Shown: positions 10,761 through 22,639 of the stretch, in pieces
Numbering within the stretch: position 1 is the stretch's first letter
Layout of the letters: each line of letters starts with the position of its first letter
From: Mytilus galloprovincialis
Lineage: Eukaryota; Mollusca; Bivalvia; Mytilida; Mytilidae
Direction: 5' to 3'
Assembly (NCBI RefSeq): GCF_965363235.1
Contig: NC_134849.1
Location: 13,542,863 to 13,606,862, forward strand
Length of the DNA: 64,000 nt
The notes under the pieces: generated by a model
Seen by the model: only the letters and a program-made list of their open reading frames with translations
Databases searched by the model: none
What the model was told of the DNA's origin: nothing
Program-made: the position numbers and the translations under genes

Positions 10761-11323
10761 ATTGATTTATTTATTGCTGGACATAACACTTCAAGGTAGT
10801 GGTAATCTAACCATTTGCGTTACTGAAACCTAGATTTCAAGATGCATAATTCATTTATTTATTAGTAAATATTATTGTGTACTTGTCCCAGTCAGTAGCC
10901 TGTAGTTCAGTGGTTATCGTCAGTTCTGTCTGGCATATTTATTTTTCGTATAAATTAGACAGTTAGTTTTCGCAATTGAATTGTTTCATGTCGTTTATGG
11001 GTCATTTTCAAAAAATGTTGAATTTTCAGTACACCCATGCTAATTTTTTTATTTCTAATGGAAATTTCAGTTGTAATGGTTTAAATGAAAGCTTGTCGGA
11101 TTTGTGATTCAGAACATTTATGATTAGCATACCTTACATCTATTTTGATAAGATTAAACTGCATTTAAGTCCGATTTCAGGGGTATTTGTGTGCGTACAG
11201 TGTCAGAAAGACACATTTCAAATGATTTTTTCCGATTTTCTGATCGCCTTGATATCTGCAAAAGGGACTTTTTAAGAACGCTAATTATTACTCTAACGAA
11301 AAATCGTAGCTTCTTTATCATTG
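10761..11323. other. Intron, nothing recognised
   Basis: AT-rich sequence with no supported feature. Confidence 0.4.
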
Positions 11324-11331
11324 TATGTAAC

Positions 11332-12801
11332 AAGGGATGTCAAAAGATCTGAAATTTGATACTCGGATACTCGGTCATGATACTCGAGTACTCGCGAGTA
11401 CTCGGATGAATCTTAAACGTCTATTGAAAAGTTTAGATTCTAGTTTGGATGCAGTGTCTTTGTTATTACCTTTCATAAACATATTAACGAGAGACAATTA
11501 AACAATGTATTACCTACTGCCGTTTCTACAAAAACCTATCATAAATCATAACAACTATTGTTTATGTACGTGTTCATGAACCAAATTAGTTATTCCAATA
11601 AAATCAAAAATATTTGCATATACAGTCCGACAAAGTGGACAATAAATGTATCATCTGTTCCTGAGGAGTTGGTATTTTTTTTTATAATACGACTGTGTCC
11701 ATTAATTTGTCAACAACAATATTGGACTTCAAATTACTTGTGTTGCTCAGTCATACTTTTTCTGTTTTGTTTTTTTTTGGGTTTTTTTTTGGCACTATCG
11801 TTTGTCTAATTCTTTTTAAGCCATGGCGTTGTCGGTTTATTTTCGACTTTTGGGTTTTAATGTCGCTCTCGTGCAAGGATACTTTTTTTTTGCACAGATC
11901 AGAGACAAAATACAATATGTCTCTGCACAGATGTAACATACTAAAATTTGAAAAACTATTTCAGTTAAAAATTAAAAACAAGTTGAAAAAGCTTTGAAAA
12001 TTCATCAGGGTTATAACTTTTTAAGTGAGTCTTCCTGGTTAATCACCACTCTTCGCTTCTATACTGTTATTTTATTTATTTTATATTTTCATCTCATCTT
12101 GTCATGTGTGTTTGTGTTATGTTATATAACTTTTGATGAACTTCTTTGTACCATTGTAATTTTATGGTGTTTGAGAAATAAAGAATATTGAATCTTGCTT
12201 TCGCCTATCTTTAAATTGTAAATTAAACAATAACAGTTAAGTTTCAAATACAGAGTAATAAAATTAATGTAAATGAACATCTCATACCAATTACGTTTAC
12301 AGAGAAGGCTTGATTAACAAACAAAGGAAAGTTTTTACGGCTTGTGATGAGTTTATTATTAATCCCTGAAAGTTTTGATCCGTGTACAAACACCGTTAAA
12401 ATGTCTCTAATCAGTTGCGTAGGGTTTCACCGCAGGTCATTTTGATTTTCTTCTTGTTTAGAAATATGATCTGATCAACAATTTCAAACAAAAAACTGTT
12501 TGACTTACTATTTTTTATTCCAAGTAGTGCAGATGAAATTAAACCTTCCCTCGGAAGGAAAGGATGTGACTGGCACTACTATAACAAATAGTAGCCTCAG
12601 AATTAACATATTTATGTTGTTAATTGATTTTATTTAGTATACAAAATGGATATTTCAATGGAATTAAAGCTACTGAAAATGTGAAGAGAAATATCTCAAG
12701 ATTTATAACAGGCAAACGAGTATCCGAGTACTAAAACTGTACTCGAGTACTCGGCCTTCCGAGCGAGTATCCGAGTACTCGAGTACTCGTTGCCATCCGT
12801 A
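11332..12801. mobile_element. hAT-type non-autonomous element, 1.47 kb
   Basis: A perfect 8-bp target duplication TATGTAAC occupies 11324-11331 and 12802-12809. The ends AAGGGATGTCAA and (reverse complement) TACGGATGGCAA form short imperfect inverted repeats of the hAT style. Just inside both ends lie arrays of GAGTACTCG / CGAGTACTC palindromes (11380-11410 and 12715-12790). No transposase is visible. A degenerate Penelope-like tail (GCCATGGCGTTGTCGG at 11820) is nested inside. The element sits in an intron of the sulfotransferase-like gene. Confidence 0.8.
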
Positions 12802-12849
12802 TATGTAACATATTATCTACAAACTAAATTCAATCAGCGTACGGGTGGT

Positions 12850-13790
12850 TCATGTCTATCTTGTTACCGCTACTTTACTCAGCCGTTAAATTATTCTCCC
12901 TATGAATATTGAATCAGTCAGTGTTGATTTCAAAAGTGCAAAGTAATCTTAACATTTAAAACGCCTCGTTTCTTCAACGACAGTGTAGAGAAAAGCAATT
13001 TCAAGACATTTAGTGAAAAAAATAGTGTACTTTTTTCATGTCTATGCTGTTACCAACAATTCTGATTAATTACACCAAACGTATACTTGTAAAAAGTGCA
13101 ATAACGTGTTTGAAACCAAATTCACAATATAGAAAACCATAATCACTTCATTAAAGGGAGAAGTTATTTTACAACAGCAATCAAAAACGAAGAAAGTCTA
13201 TCTTGTTATGTCTATCCCGTTACTATGGTTGCTATGGTTACAGTTACAGGATAGACAATTGTAGACAAAAACGTCGTTATATTTTTTATCTTATCATATA
13301 GGTTCAAAACGAATGAAATATTCCGTTGTTTGAACTCGTTTTAAGGTTATAACGTCTTAATCTTCCCAATTAAGCATTTACATTGTGAAATACTAATATC
13401 GGTAACAGGATAGACTTTTATATAGTGATATATCAGAAACGTACGTTCCTGTTACCAATGAAATAAAGAGAAAAGTAAACAAACTTATGAGGGATTTACT
13501 TGATGTTGGGTATGTTTGAAAGGGGGAAAAATGCCGAACAATATAAATTGCTATCTTAGACTTGCATTACTGGTGGTAATTTTTACAACCTTTGGAACCA
13601 TTTTTTAGGGGCATTTTTCAGTACAACCTGGACAATTGGCAAATAATCTATTATTTTACAGAATGAATATATATAGAAGTTTATTCTCTTGAAAACCATC
13701 TAATTGGCTACGTAAAACAAGCTTAACATTTCTCTAAACCTTTTCTTAATAACCAAAAATTTCTTTTGAAAATGGTAACAGGATAGACAA
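12850..13790. repeat. Cluster of GGTAACAGGATAGACA motifs, both orientations
   Basis: Forms of GGTAACAGGATAGACA occur near 13236, 13401 and 13773. Its reverse complement (GTCTATCCTGTTACC and variants) occurs near 12852, 13037, 13196 and 13447. The intervening sequence is not repeated. Confidence 0.6.
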
Positions 13791-14260
13791 AATATTGAAC
13801 CACCGATCAAAAAATGTTTCAAGATATTCTTGTATGACATTATTAAGAATGCATCTTTTAATATGTTGTTCTTCAAGTACTGTTTGTTTTGATTTGCTAA
13901 TGTAAAGGGTTGTCTGAATAAGTAACTTTTAATAAATTTTTCAATTTCAAAATTCGATATTTTTTTTAAATTACCCTTATAGCAAGCTATGCAGTATTTG
14001 TCCTGTAGTTGTTGAAGGCTGTACGGTTGCTTATAACTGCTTACACTCACTTTATTTGAACTTTTGCTTGACAGTTATCTCTTTATTATCTATGTTTTAT
14101 TGAAATTCAAAATAACTCTATTAAGTAATTATTTTATTTTCAAAAACTAAAATTACTTATATAAGTAACTTTAAAAAATAACTTGCTTAAGTAATGCCCC
14201 TGACTGATTATTATATGAGTACATAATAAAAGATACATATACAACTGTATCAAAAAAATA
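13791..14260. other. Intron, nothing recognised
   Basis: AT-rich. A minus-strand ORF (13700-14050) is low complexity and has no recognisable family. Confidence 0.4.
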
Positions 14261-14436
14261 TTGGTTAGATACCAATTTTCGTGGACTTCGTGCGTACAGA
14301 ATTTTAGATGTTCAACGTATTTCTAATTTCTAAGGAATTGTATGCAGACTTTGCCAAAACAACACAATTAAATATCAACGAATACACAATTTTTCCTCAA
14401 TGCACGAAAAGTGGCACCCATGAAAATAAATGAATC
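14261..14436. mobile_element. Palindromic MITE (ACCAATTTTCGTGG type)
   Basis: The left end AGATACCAATTTTCGTGGAC and right end GTGGCACCCATGAAAATAAATGAATC are inverted versions of each other. The same structure occurs at 49018-49213. The element stops a few bases before the acceptor region of exon E. Confidence 0.75.
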
Positions 14437-14454
14437 AACAGTTAGACTATACAG

Positions 14455-14610
14455 TCATTACCTACATAAGAATTTGGGGATCAATATCCACCCCAGTGCC
14501 AAGGAATTCCATGAAGGTGTTCAACATGCTGTTTCTACTTTTGCTAGTTGTACCAATAGCAAAAGTCTGCGAGCATGTTTATATGATACAGTTCTATGTA
14601 AAGATTACGG
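14455..14610 (+). CDS. Sulfotransferase-like exon E
   Basis: The frame reads HYLHKNLGINIHPSAKEFHE, then SKSLRACLYDTVLCKDYG. It matches the CHST15 segment RLYSDYLYF ... SADDFHEKV ... SLRACVYNNTL in order and spacing. Either ACAG at 14441 or ACAG at 14454 could be the acceptor; 14454 fits the end of exon D best (REFY-[D]-HYL). The 3' boundary is GATTACGG with donor GTACGT at 14611. This leaves two bases of a codon, whereas exon F starts a whole codon, so the canonical join shifts frame by one base. A MITE ends only 5-18 bases upstream and supplies the local 3' splice-site context. Confidence 0.75.
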
Positions 14611-15388
14611 GTACGTTTTATTATGATTAAAGATGATAGCAAAAGACATTGTAATTATGCAAAGAAACATAACTAGGGTTTTTATCATACAGCGTGTATA
14701 CTTGATAATACATCATTACATTTTCTCCATCCAAACCGAATATTTTTTTCGTTATATTTCTATCACTACGATTACTTTAGAGGAGGAGAGAATCAGAGAC
14801 GGAAAGGGCTTGAATTATTCGAGTTCGTCTTCATCAGTAGTACATTTTGATTGGCAGACAACAGACACATGATGTTTTTAAGAAAAATATATTGTTCCAC
14901 TTTAACTCAGAATCCATGAATGCACATTACTCTTCATGACACGTTACGACAATTCGTTTGAATTGCAAAACAAATCTAACTAAAAATTTTGATTTAGTTT
15001 GTATTTTTTCTGTATTTGGCATTAAACTTGACTAAAATTCAATTAACAATAAACAAACGGTAGAGTGTATAACAAAACAATTTACGAAAAACAAGTATGA
15101 CAAATTTCAACCAACTCCAACTACTGAACTACTGTTGAATTGGGACAGGCAAATTGAGTGAGTGTATTTCTTGTAAGGTTAGTTGATTTCCTTATTATAT
15201 ATTTCTTACAGTAATTCTCAAGGTGAAAATATCGTCCAATTTTTTTTCTGTAAAAGTATGCACTATATATGTGTTCATTAGAATAAGAATTATTAATCTC
15301 TCAACTAAAATAGGTAAATATAGAAACACTTGAAAACGATTTGTTTTCTATTTTCCATTCGGATTACAATACTGTTTTTCCGTTTCAG
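14611..15388. other. Intron between exons E and F
   Basis: AT-rich, no recognised repeat. A small plus-strand ORF at 14633-14872 shows no family resemblance. It ends at the acceptor TTTTTCCGTTTCAG (15388). Confidence 0.5.
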
Positions 15389-15536
15389 GCACCAATATCC
15401 TCAGGGTTTAACAGTACTTTTCTGCGTGATTGGTTGAAGGTCTTTGACAACGATCAGATTATGGTTATACGTACAGAAGACTACCGTCATAATATAGCGG
15501 GAACTCTGGTGAAGGTGTTCCAGTTCTTAAATCTGG
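15389..15536 (+). CDS. Sulfotransferase-like exon F
   Basis: After TTCCGTTTCAG the frame reads APISSGFNSTFLRDWLKVFD, then NDQIMVIRTEDYRHN, then VKVFQFLNL. This is the family's conserved LLDWLxVFDKxQxLILRLEDY ... MKKVFxFLxLG block, which closes the catalytic domain. The distance from TVL in exon E to DWL here equals that in CHST15, so no residues seem missing between E and F despite the phase problem. The donor is at 15537 (CTGG then GTACGT), leaving one base. It joins exon G in frame as a GAC codon. Confidence 0.9.
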
Positions 15537-15588
15537 GTACGTACAATAATCTCTTCCTTGAATTAAATACTCTATTTCATACAATTCT

Positions 15589-15712
15589 GCGTCGTAAACT
15601 ATTTCAAAAAATTTCTCCTCTAAAACTACTGGGCCAAATACCTTCAAACTTTAACTAAATGTTCCTTAGGGTATCTAGTATATAAATTGTATCCGAAGTG
15701 TATTTGATATTC
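15589..15712 (+). repeat. Fragment of the AGCTCACCTGG long repeat
   Basis: CAAAAAATTTCTCCTCTAAAACTACTGGGCC and the following GGGTATCTAGT...AAATTGTATCCGA match 18020-18110 of the full copy. It lies in the intron just after exon F. Confidence 0.7.
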
Positions 15713-16124
15713 TATTGAAGAATATTTTGTATATGAAAAAAAACAATATTTCTGAAAGTACACGTCGAACTGTTAGATTTCGTTTTTTAATACTTGTCAT
15801 ACTTGTTTCATACCGTGAGACTTTGATATCTGTATAACTAATGAACAGTATACTAGTACTTGAACATTGTTCTGCGTAGATTGTTTTAAGTATACCAGAT
15901 TGCATGCGAATGTGACATATATTCTACTATAGATATACACCCAACATTCATGTACTTATCCCTTTTTCAGTATGCAAAGCTTTTAAAACCGTTTTATACA
16001 TGTTTCGTTACCGATGCCACTAATTTGAATCAACGTTTTATTTAGAGGTACAAGTTTTACTGCTAACTCTTTGTGACGTCATATATGATGTACTATGTTG
16101 TTTGTATTACAATGATAAAATACA
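15713..16124. other. Intron, nothing recognised
   Basis: AT-rich sequence without a supported feature. Confidence 0.4.
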
Positions 16125-16390
16125 GAAGAGAATTGGGGAATGTTTAATAGAGACAACAACCCGACCGAAGAGTAAAAAAAACCCATTCATAATCACAACG
16201 GGTCTACAACATAGCGAGAAAATACCACACCCAGAGTCCGACGTCAGCTGACCCCTTAACAAAAATATGTACTTGTTCAGGACAAAATGACGTCATACTA
16301 AACTCCTAAACATATAAAATAAACTTAGATTAAAAAAAAAAAGAACAACATACAGGGGCTCCTGATACGGGACAGGCACGAAATGTACAT
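16125..16390 (+). repeat. Dispersed repeat family A, second copy
   Basis: GAGACAACAACCCGACCGAAG, CATAGCGAGAAAATACCACACCC and GGCTCCTGATACGGGACAGGC align with 3870-4110. Confidence 0.8.
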
Positions 16391-16443
16391 TTTTTTTTGT
16401 TATAGAAAATTTATAAATTAATTGAATGCATTTTTGTTTACAG

Positions 16444-16748
16444 ACGAAGTAGGACCGTATGTTCTGGAGAAAATGGCGTGTAGAGAGTTGGAGTATAAAA
16501 CAAAATACAGGTCGCCAATAATGAACAAAACGAGAAGCCTTTTAGAAACATTTTATTACGATAGCCAGCGCGAGATGGACAGTCTACTAGAAGAATATGG
16601 AATAGACCTTTCACTTCAACCACAAAATGAAATGGCCAGTAAAATAAACTGTTCAAGATTTATTGCCAAAAAGAATAAAGTTAAACGCTATTTTGTAAGC
16701 CAAAAAAATAATACGAAATATTTCAAGAATAAATATATAACTCGTTAA
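16444..16748 (+). CDS. Sulfotransferase-like exon G, C-terminus
   Basis: The acceptor TTTTTGTTTACAG (16443) opens with two bases that complete the codon begun in exon F. The frame then reads DEVGPYVLEKMACRELEYKT and ETFYYDSQREMDSLLEEYGI, ending at TAA 16746-16748. The order (short acidic linker, basic region, then a helix ending FYxxxxxxLxxLL) fits the C-terminus of CHST15-type sulfotransferases. A Lys/Asn-rich extension of about 40 residues follows the usual family end. Phase continuity F to G is exact, which supports these two exons as real parts of one gene. Confidence 0.85.
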
Positions 16749-17344
16749 TTTCTATTAGATTACAGATTTTATTTTGAAACAAAAGTCATATTTATTAATA
16801 GATCGAAATGATAATTTTAGTAAGGATGCACATGTATTATAGTATATAACCAAACCCTCTTTGAAGGCTCGTTGCAAAGGTGGTAATCTTGAGTCTGGAA
16901 TGTGAGAGGTTCGATCTGAAGACGTGGTTTATTATATGGATCTTCACTTACTCACACACGGTCGTTGAGAGTAAGACGAAAAACAGGTCGGCTCAGAGAC
17001 AGACTAATTTTTCAAGACAGAGCAACGTAGAGTGTCATTCTTCTTATACCTTGTGGACTTTTACATTGTGCACCTTTACCTTGTTGACTTTTACGTTGTT
17101 AAAAAAACAGTTCAGCCTGAGAGTCTAGTACCAAATAGGATTTTGAATACTTACATCCAAACATACTTTTGCAAGCAATCTATTTTCACGACATCAGCGG
17201 ATTGGATATATTTCGAAGAAGATAAAAAAAAAACGGATATAACACACTTTAATAATTTCTAAATTAATACGAAAAATAGTTCTTGAAAGTGATTCGTCGC
17301 GAATTGGGCTCTCAAGCGCTCAACACCAAATAAAATGTTTTCCA
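16749..17344. other. Downstream spacer, no supported gene
   Basis: It includes a decayed unit near 16865-16930 with a GGTTCGATC box, and short TTTACCTTGTTGACTTTTAC repeats around 17045-17100. No reliable feature. Confidence 0.4.
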
Positions 17345-17895
17345 AAATTAACATCAATTTTATCAATAATCAAATCCGGGCTTCAAAGCTTTTGTGAAAC
17401 TACCCATTCCAGAGGCCGGGTGAATCATGTGAATATAAAAAAAAAATCTAAATCTGTTAGAGAACATATAATCTAAACCCTTTCAGCTTGTGATAATGTC
17501 AATAAATTTGACTATCCTTAACCATACACCAAGGGATATATGTTCCCCAATCAAATCCAAAGGAAATATTGATATAGTTGGTTCTGCTTTGTTTCATAGA
17601 AAATAATGGCTGACGTAGGGAAAGATAAATAGTACTTTGTAAAAAAAAAACAATTTGATTCAATAAAAGAAAAATCCTCTGAAACTGACCTTATAAATAT
17701 GTTTGAATGTATTAATTGTCAAAATATTGAAATATTTATAAGACGTGTTTTTCAACAAACAATTGTCATTTCCATAGGAACCAACGGTGCTCAGTTGTTG
17801 ACTTGTTTTATAATTTATAAGAGGTTGACTTACTTGAGAAGTATGAAAAGAATCTTGTATTATCCTTTATGTTAGATATCATGACCTTAATGTTC
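17345..17895 (+). mobile_element. Heavily decayed Penelope-like RT
   Basis: Scattered matches to the RT at 26.9-28.4 kb run in the right order: GGGCTTCAAAGCTTTTGTGAAAC (GLQSYCET), CTGCTTTGTTTCATAGAAAA (LLCFIKKN), GTTTTTCAACAAACAATTGTC (VFQQTVG), GGAACCAACGGTGCTC (GTNCAP). Broken by many changes, so an old copy. It ends where the AGCTCACCTGG repeat begins. Confidence 0.75.
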
Positions 17896-17901
17896 TTTTT
17901 T

Positions 17902-18998
17902 AGCTCACCTGGCCCACAGGGCCAAGTTAGCTTTTCTCATCACTTGGCGTTCGTCGTCGTTCGTCGTTGTCGTCGTCGTCCGTCGTCCTCGTCGTCGTCG
18001 TCCGTCGTCGTAAACTTTTACAAAAATCTTCCTCTCTGAAACTACTGGGCCAAATTTAACCATACTTGGCCACACTCATCATTGGGGTATCTTATTTGAA
18101 AAATGTGTGCGGTGAACCGGCCAACCAACCAAGATGGCCATCATGGCTTCAAATAGAACATAGGGGTAAAATGAAGATAGTTTGCCTCTATCTCTAAAAC
18201 AAAGCATTAAGAGCAAATCAGACATGGAGTAAAATTGTTAATCAAGTCAAGATCTATCTGCCCTGAAATATTCAGATGAATCAGAAAACCCTTTGTTTGG
18301 TTGCTGCCCTTGAATTAGTAATTTTGACCATACTTGTCCACAATCATCATAAGGGTATCAAGTTTAAAAAAATGTGTCCGATGACCCGGCTTGCAAACCA
18401 AGATGGCAAATGGCTAAAAATAGTACATAGGGTAAAATGCAGTTTTTGGCTTAAATCACAGAAACCAAAGCATTCAGACAAATCTGACAGGAAAAATTTG
18501 TTAGCTAGGTCAAGGTCTATCTTCCCAGAAATTTTTAGACCAATCAGACAACCTGTTGTTGGGTTGCTGTCTCTGAATTGGTAATTTTAAGAAAATATTT
18601 GCAGCTTTTGGTTATTATCTTGAATATTACTATAGATAGAGATAAACTGTAAACAGCATTAATGTACAGCAAAGTAAAAACTACAAATAAGTCAACATAA
18701 TCAAAATGGTCAATTGATTTCTTAAGGAGTTAATGCCCTTTATAGTAAATTTTGAACAATTTTCTTAAATTTTGAAAATTTTGTTAATTTTAAGAAAAGA
18801 TTTTAACTACTGGGATAGATTTATAGGTTCATTAGATATAGATAATTGAAAGCAGCAAGAATGTTCAGTAAGGTAAGATCAACAAACACATGATCACCAT
18901 CACCAAAACAAAATTTTGTCGTGAATCCATCTGTGTCCTTTGTTTATGCTATGCGCATAGACCAAGATGAGCGACACAGGCTCTTTAGAGCCTCTAGT
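17902..18998 (+). repeat. AGCTCACCTGG long repeat, full-length copy
   Basis: It starts AGCTCACCTGGCCCACAGGG, has a (CGTCGT)n-rich segment at about 17945-18010, and two ACTACTGGGCC / AACCAAGATGG modules. It ends AGATGAGCGACACAGGCTC TTTAGAGCCTCTAGT. The start AGCTCACCTGG and the inverted end CGCTCACCTTGG resemble each other. I recognise it as a very common mussel repeat. The 102-codon ORF inside is not a gene. Confidence 0.85.
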
Positions 18999-19254
18999 GT
19001 ATGGTCACGCTTTGTTGAAAAAAAGAATCCCAAATATATGTACACATACATCATGTACATTCTGCACAGGAAGTTTAGTTGAGAAATTATAAAATCAAGT
19101 CAAATTTCCGTTACGAGTAGGAGTGTTTCCTTTGCAAGTAAAGGTATATGTAAGAAATGAATATTGTTGGTGATACTTTATACATATACGTGTTTTAGTA
19201 TTATATCAAAATAATGGAAAGGAGTTCCTTTTTTTTGCCGATATTTTCCGGAAC

Positions 19255-19435
19255 ACTAGAGATCAACCCCAGTTTGTAATTGGGTTCGTGTTACTCAGTG
19301 TTTAGTTTTATAGTGTTTTGTGTACCGTTGTTTGTCTTTTACGTCTTTTTCATTTTTTACAATGTTGTTGTCAATTTATTTTTGACTTATGGTTACCAAT
19401 GTCTCTTTGGTGTCTTCCGTCTCCTTTTCGGAATT
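19255..19435 (+). repeat. Degenerate Penelope-like tail
   Basis: Matches the tail at 6400-6570: GGGTTCGTGTTACTCAGTG, TTGTTTGTCTTTTACG, TTGTTGTCAATTTATTTTTGAC and ATGTCTCTTTGGTGTCTTCCGTC. Confidence 0.7.
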
Positions 19436-20537
19436 TAAAGCTGATTTAACGATAACATATTCATGTATGATACTTGGATGGATTCGAATATTAAAATGAT
19501 AGTTTAGTTTGTTCTGACCTGTGTCCATGAAACACCAATTACTATATATAATATTTTTCAAATGAACTAATATTTTAGAAACCAGTTAAAAACATTCAAT
19601 TACAGCAATGCCTTATAGACAAATAACAATATCATACAAAGCTGTTGGTCATCAATCATGTTAATGTCAAACTTGATATTAGACAATTAAATAAATGTAA
19701 TTTTTACTAGATTTTATTAAAGTATTGAACAGACCGACAAATACTTAAGCAAGCTATATAAGCTCCAAATACTGAATAAATGATAATAAAATAATATAAA
19801 GATACTCAAATAACAATAAAATAACCCATAACATCTGTTAATTTATTTGAAATACTAACCTTGTTACAAAATTAAGTGATAAATGCACGAGAAAACGATT
19901 TTTTTTTATGTATTTACAATATTTGCAATAACTCACTGCTTTTACAATTCAAATGATGAAATGCAAGAACCAGATGTGAATTTGAATTTCAAAGTACGGC
20001 ATTGATTCCGATATGCTTTACAAATCCAGAGAACAAACAAGAACGGTCTTGAGTTTGTATTGTGTGCAATACAACATGGTTTTGGAATTCTCTGTCGTAC
20101 CATCTATTTACAAAATTGTTTAAGATATGACATTAAAAAACACTCTGATTTGCATCGAGCAACAATCGTTAATAAAATATACAAAGAAAGTATGAAAACA
20201 TGTCTCAAAATCATACCAGGTCTCTTTATGTTTTATTTTGAACTTTTGTTTTAAATACATACACGTGTGTAACGTAATGGTCTTTGTATATCTATATAAT
20301 GACAGAAAGCAACCATTTCGTAAGACATAATTGGGTGAAATATGTTTATGTCCAGGACATCATTTGATGTATTTTACATACAACTGTAATGCCTATGATT
20401 GAGTAATATAAACCTATCAAAACAGTTGGTGATCACATGTGCTACATCAGTGTTAGCTTATTCTGTTCCACATATGGCAACTGTCATGGCACTTATGGTC
20501 TCATTTGGTGACGGCATGTGAAGTTATCTTACACTTC
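19436..20537. other. Intergenic, nothing recognised
   Basis: AT-rich. Small ORFs (for example 20060-20254) have no recognisable family. Confidence 0.45.
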
Positions 20538-20541
20538 TTAA

Positions 20542-20812
20542 GGTGGTACCCAAAACCCTGACTTAAATTAATTTGGCTCATTTAATTTTTATAATATTTT
20601 GACAAAGTATTTACTTTGACCCTTTGACAAAAATAATTATTTTTTTAAATGTGAACCACCCATTTTATCTGAAAAATTACACTGGTTATATAGCAGTTTG
20701 ACAAACCCCAATTTTGATCATTGAGAATATTAATATTCCTTTAACAACACAACGTAATTTAAACGTTCAGTTGATTTTACAGAGTCATCTCCCTGTAGTG
20801 TTAGGTACCACC
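20542..20812. mobile_element. TTAA-flanked MITE, 271 bp
   Basis: TTAA target duplications lie at 20538-20541 and 20813-20816. The inverted ends are GGTGGTACC and GGTACCACC. No coding capacity. TTAA duplication is typical of piggyBac or Kolobok relatives; the superfamily is not decided. Confidence 0.8.
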
Positions 20813-20816
20813 TTAA

Positions 20817-22630
20817 TTAACCTTTTTTTACACATCAACGATAATGATACAACACATGACAATCCATTTCACAAAAATAACTTATGAGAAAACACACTTG
20901 TATGTTAAGAACCTGAGATATTGCGTCGAAAAACTAAAACAGATTTATTTGTGCTTTGCGTAAAAATAATTGTCGGACTCAGAAACCCCAACCCTGGCAG
21001 GTTTCATCTGAACTTGACCTCATTTTCATGATTCATTGGTCATGTTAAGTTACCCTCGTTAGATCATCTTCTGAGATACTATAAGAATGTGTCAACTATG
21101 TATGCTGTGTGGAATAATTGTAAGGGAAACATGTCTGTCTGGCAAGATTTATCTGCTTGTTTACATTTTTATGGTTCATTGATCAATGCAATGATTTTAT
21201 GTTAAAGCTGGTTCTTCGATTTATAAGGAAAAATATCAGTTAAATTTGAAGTGTTTATTATTTATAAAGTAAACCTATCTGTCTTGCAAGGTTCACTAGA
21301 CCTTGATCTAATTTGCATGGTTCATTTGTTGATATTCAATCATTACGCTGATCTGTTTATTGAAGGGCAATATATGTGGTTTGATGGCCAATGAGACAAC
21401 TCTCCATCCAACTCTATTTAGTGTATGAATAGATTGTACGGTGTAACTAACTGTCTGTCTGACTTGGTTTATCTGACCTCAAACTCGACATCATTTGTAT
21501 GGTTTATGCATAATTTTAAGTTTTTGTGAAATTTGTAAACAAAACCTTTATCTTAAAGGTTTTGCTCCTCCATTTTTTTATTTTTTGCCAGATTTTCGGA
21601 ATCCTCTGGTTTCATCCATGTATTGTCACTAAAACATTTTGCCCACTAACCCCTACTTTTCTTTTCATAATTTTATTACATAATGTTTAAAAAGCCATAT
21701 TTTAAAATTTTATATAACTATTGTTATTTTTTCATTTTTTTTAAACAAATAAGTGCCAATGTAAAATATATGAAAAATCGAGAGAGAATTATTTCCCGCC
21801 AAATTTTCAATGGCTTATATCTCAAAAAAGAGCACATGAACCCTCCATTTTTCTCTACTTTTTTCGTTTCTTTATTAATATACTATCAATTCATAATAGT
21901 CTTTTAAAAAGCTTGTTATTTTTTAACAGAGTAGCGAACATCCTTAAGGACTATCAACTTCAAATCGATCTGTGTAAGTAAAGTAAGCAGTATAGAAATT
22001 CAAACATGGTTCGAGTTCCAAGAAAAACAAAACTATTCAGAGGAATCCCTACACACTATATACTGTTATATATAATTCACCCGAATTTTGACAAATACAT
22101 GATATAGTGGTTACTGATGTACTGACTTTAGCAGTCATTAACAGCAAGGATAAACAAAAAACTGACAACCAAACATAGACAACAGAGAAAAGCAAACTTT
22201 CATGAAGGACATAATACAAACATCAATGTTCTTTACTCCTTCATGGGTGATTTTTGGACTACATTTTAATTTCCTGTAGAAATAAAAAAAAATATAGAAA
22301 AGATTACACAGGTCAACAAAGGCATCACACTTATATTTTTTGGTTTATAATACAAAAAAGCTAATTATGTCTGTCGTTTGTTAATGTGGATCATACGTGT
22401 TTCTTGTTTGAATAAAAGACTTAGTGTATATGAAATTGATATATGAAGACCTTAATAATAGATATACGAAGTGCTGAAGTCTCAAAAATTCATTATCAAT
22501 CTGATTTATCTGGAGTATTCAAAAATTTGGTCAACAATTTCCACCAAAAATAGTAAAGAGTCGATTAAGCCATTTAGATAACAACATTTGGTGTTTTTTA
22601 ACTACGTGTAATCATTCAATTTTGATATAA
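20817..22630. other. Intergenic, no supported gene
   Basis: It includes a short SINE-like piece at 21365-21415 (TATATGTGGTTTGATGGCCAATGAGACAACTC). The other ORFs are AT-rich and unconvincing. Confidence 0.45.
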
Positions 22631-22633
22631 GCC

Positions 22634-22639
22634 TTTATT
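22634..22639 (-). terminator. Possible polyadenylation signal of receptor gene 1
   Basis: TTTATT on the plus strand reads AATAAA on the minus strand, about 310 bases after the stop codon of the minus-strand receptor gene. Confidence 0.3.

Noticed and set aside
16865-16935. Possible tRNA or SINE with GGTTCGATC B box
   Set aside because: No acceptor pairing or convincing A box at the right spacing.
18276-18584. 102-codon plus-strand ORF
   Set aside because: It lies wholly within the AGCTCACCTGG repeat, whose other copies do not conserve the frame.
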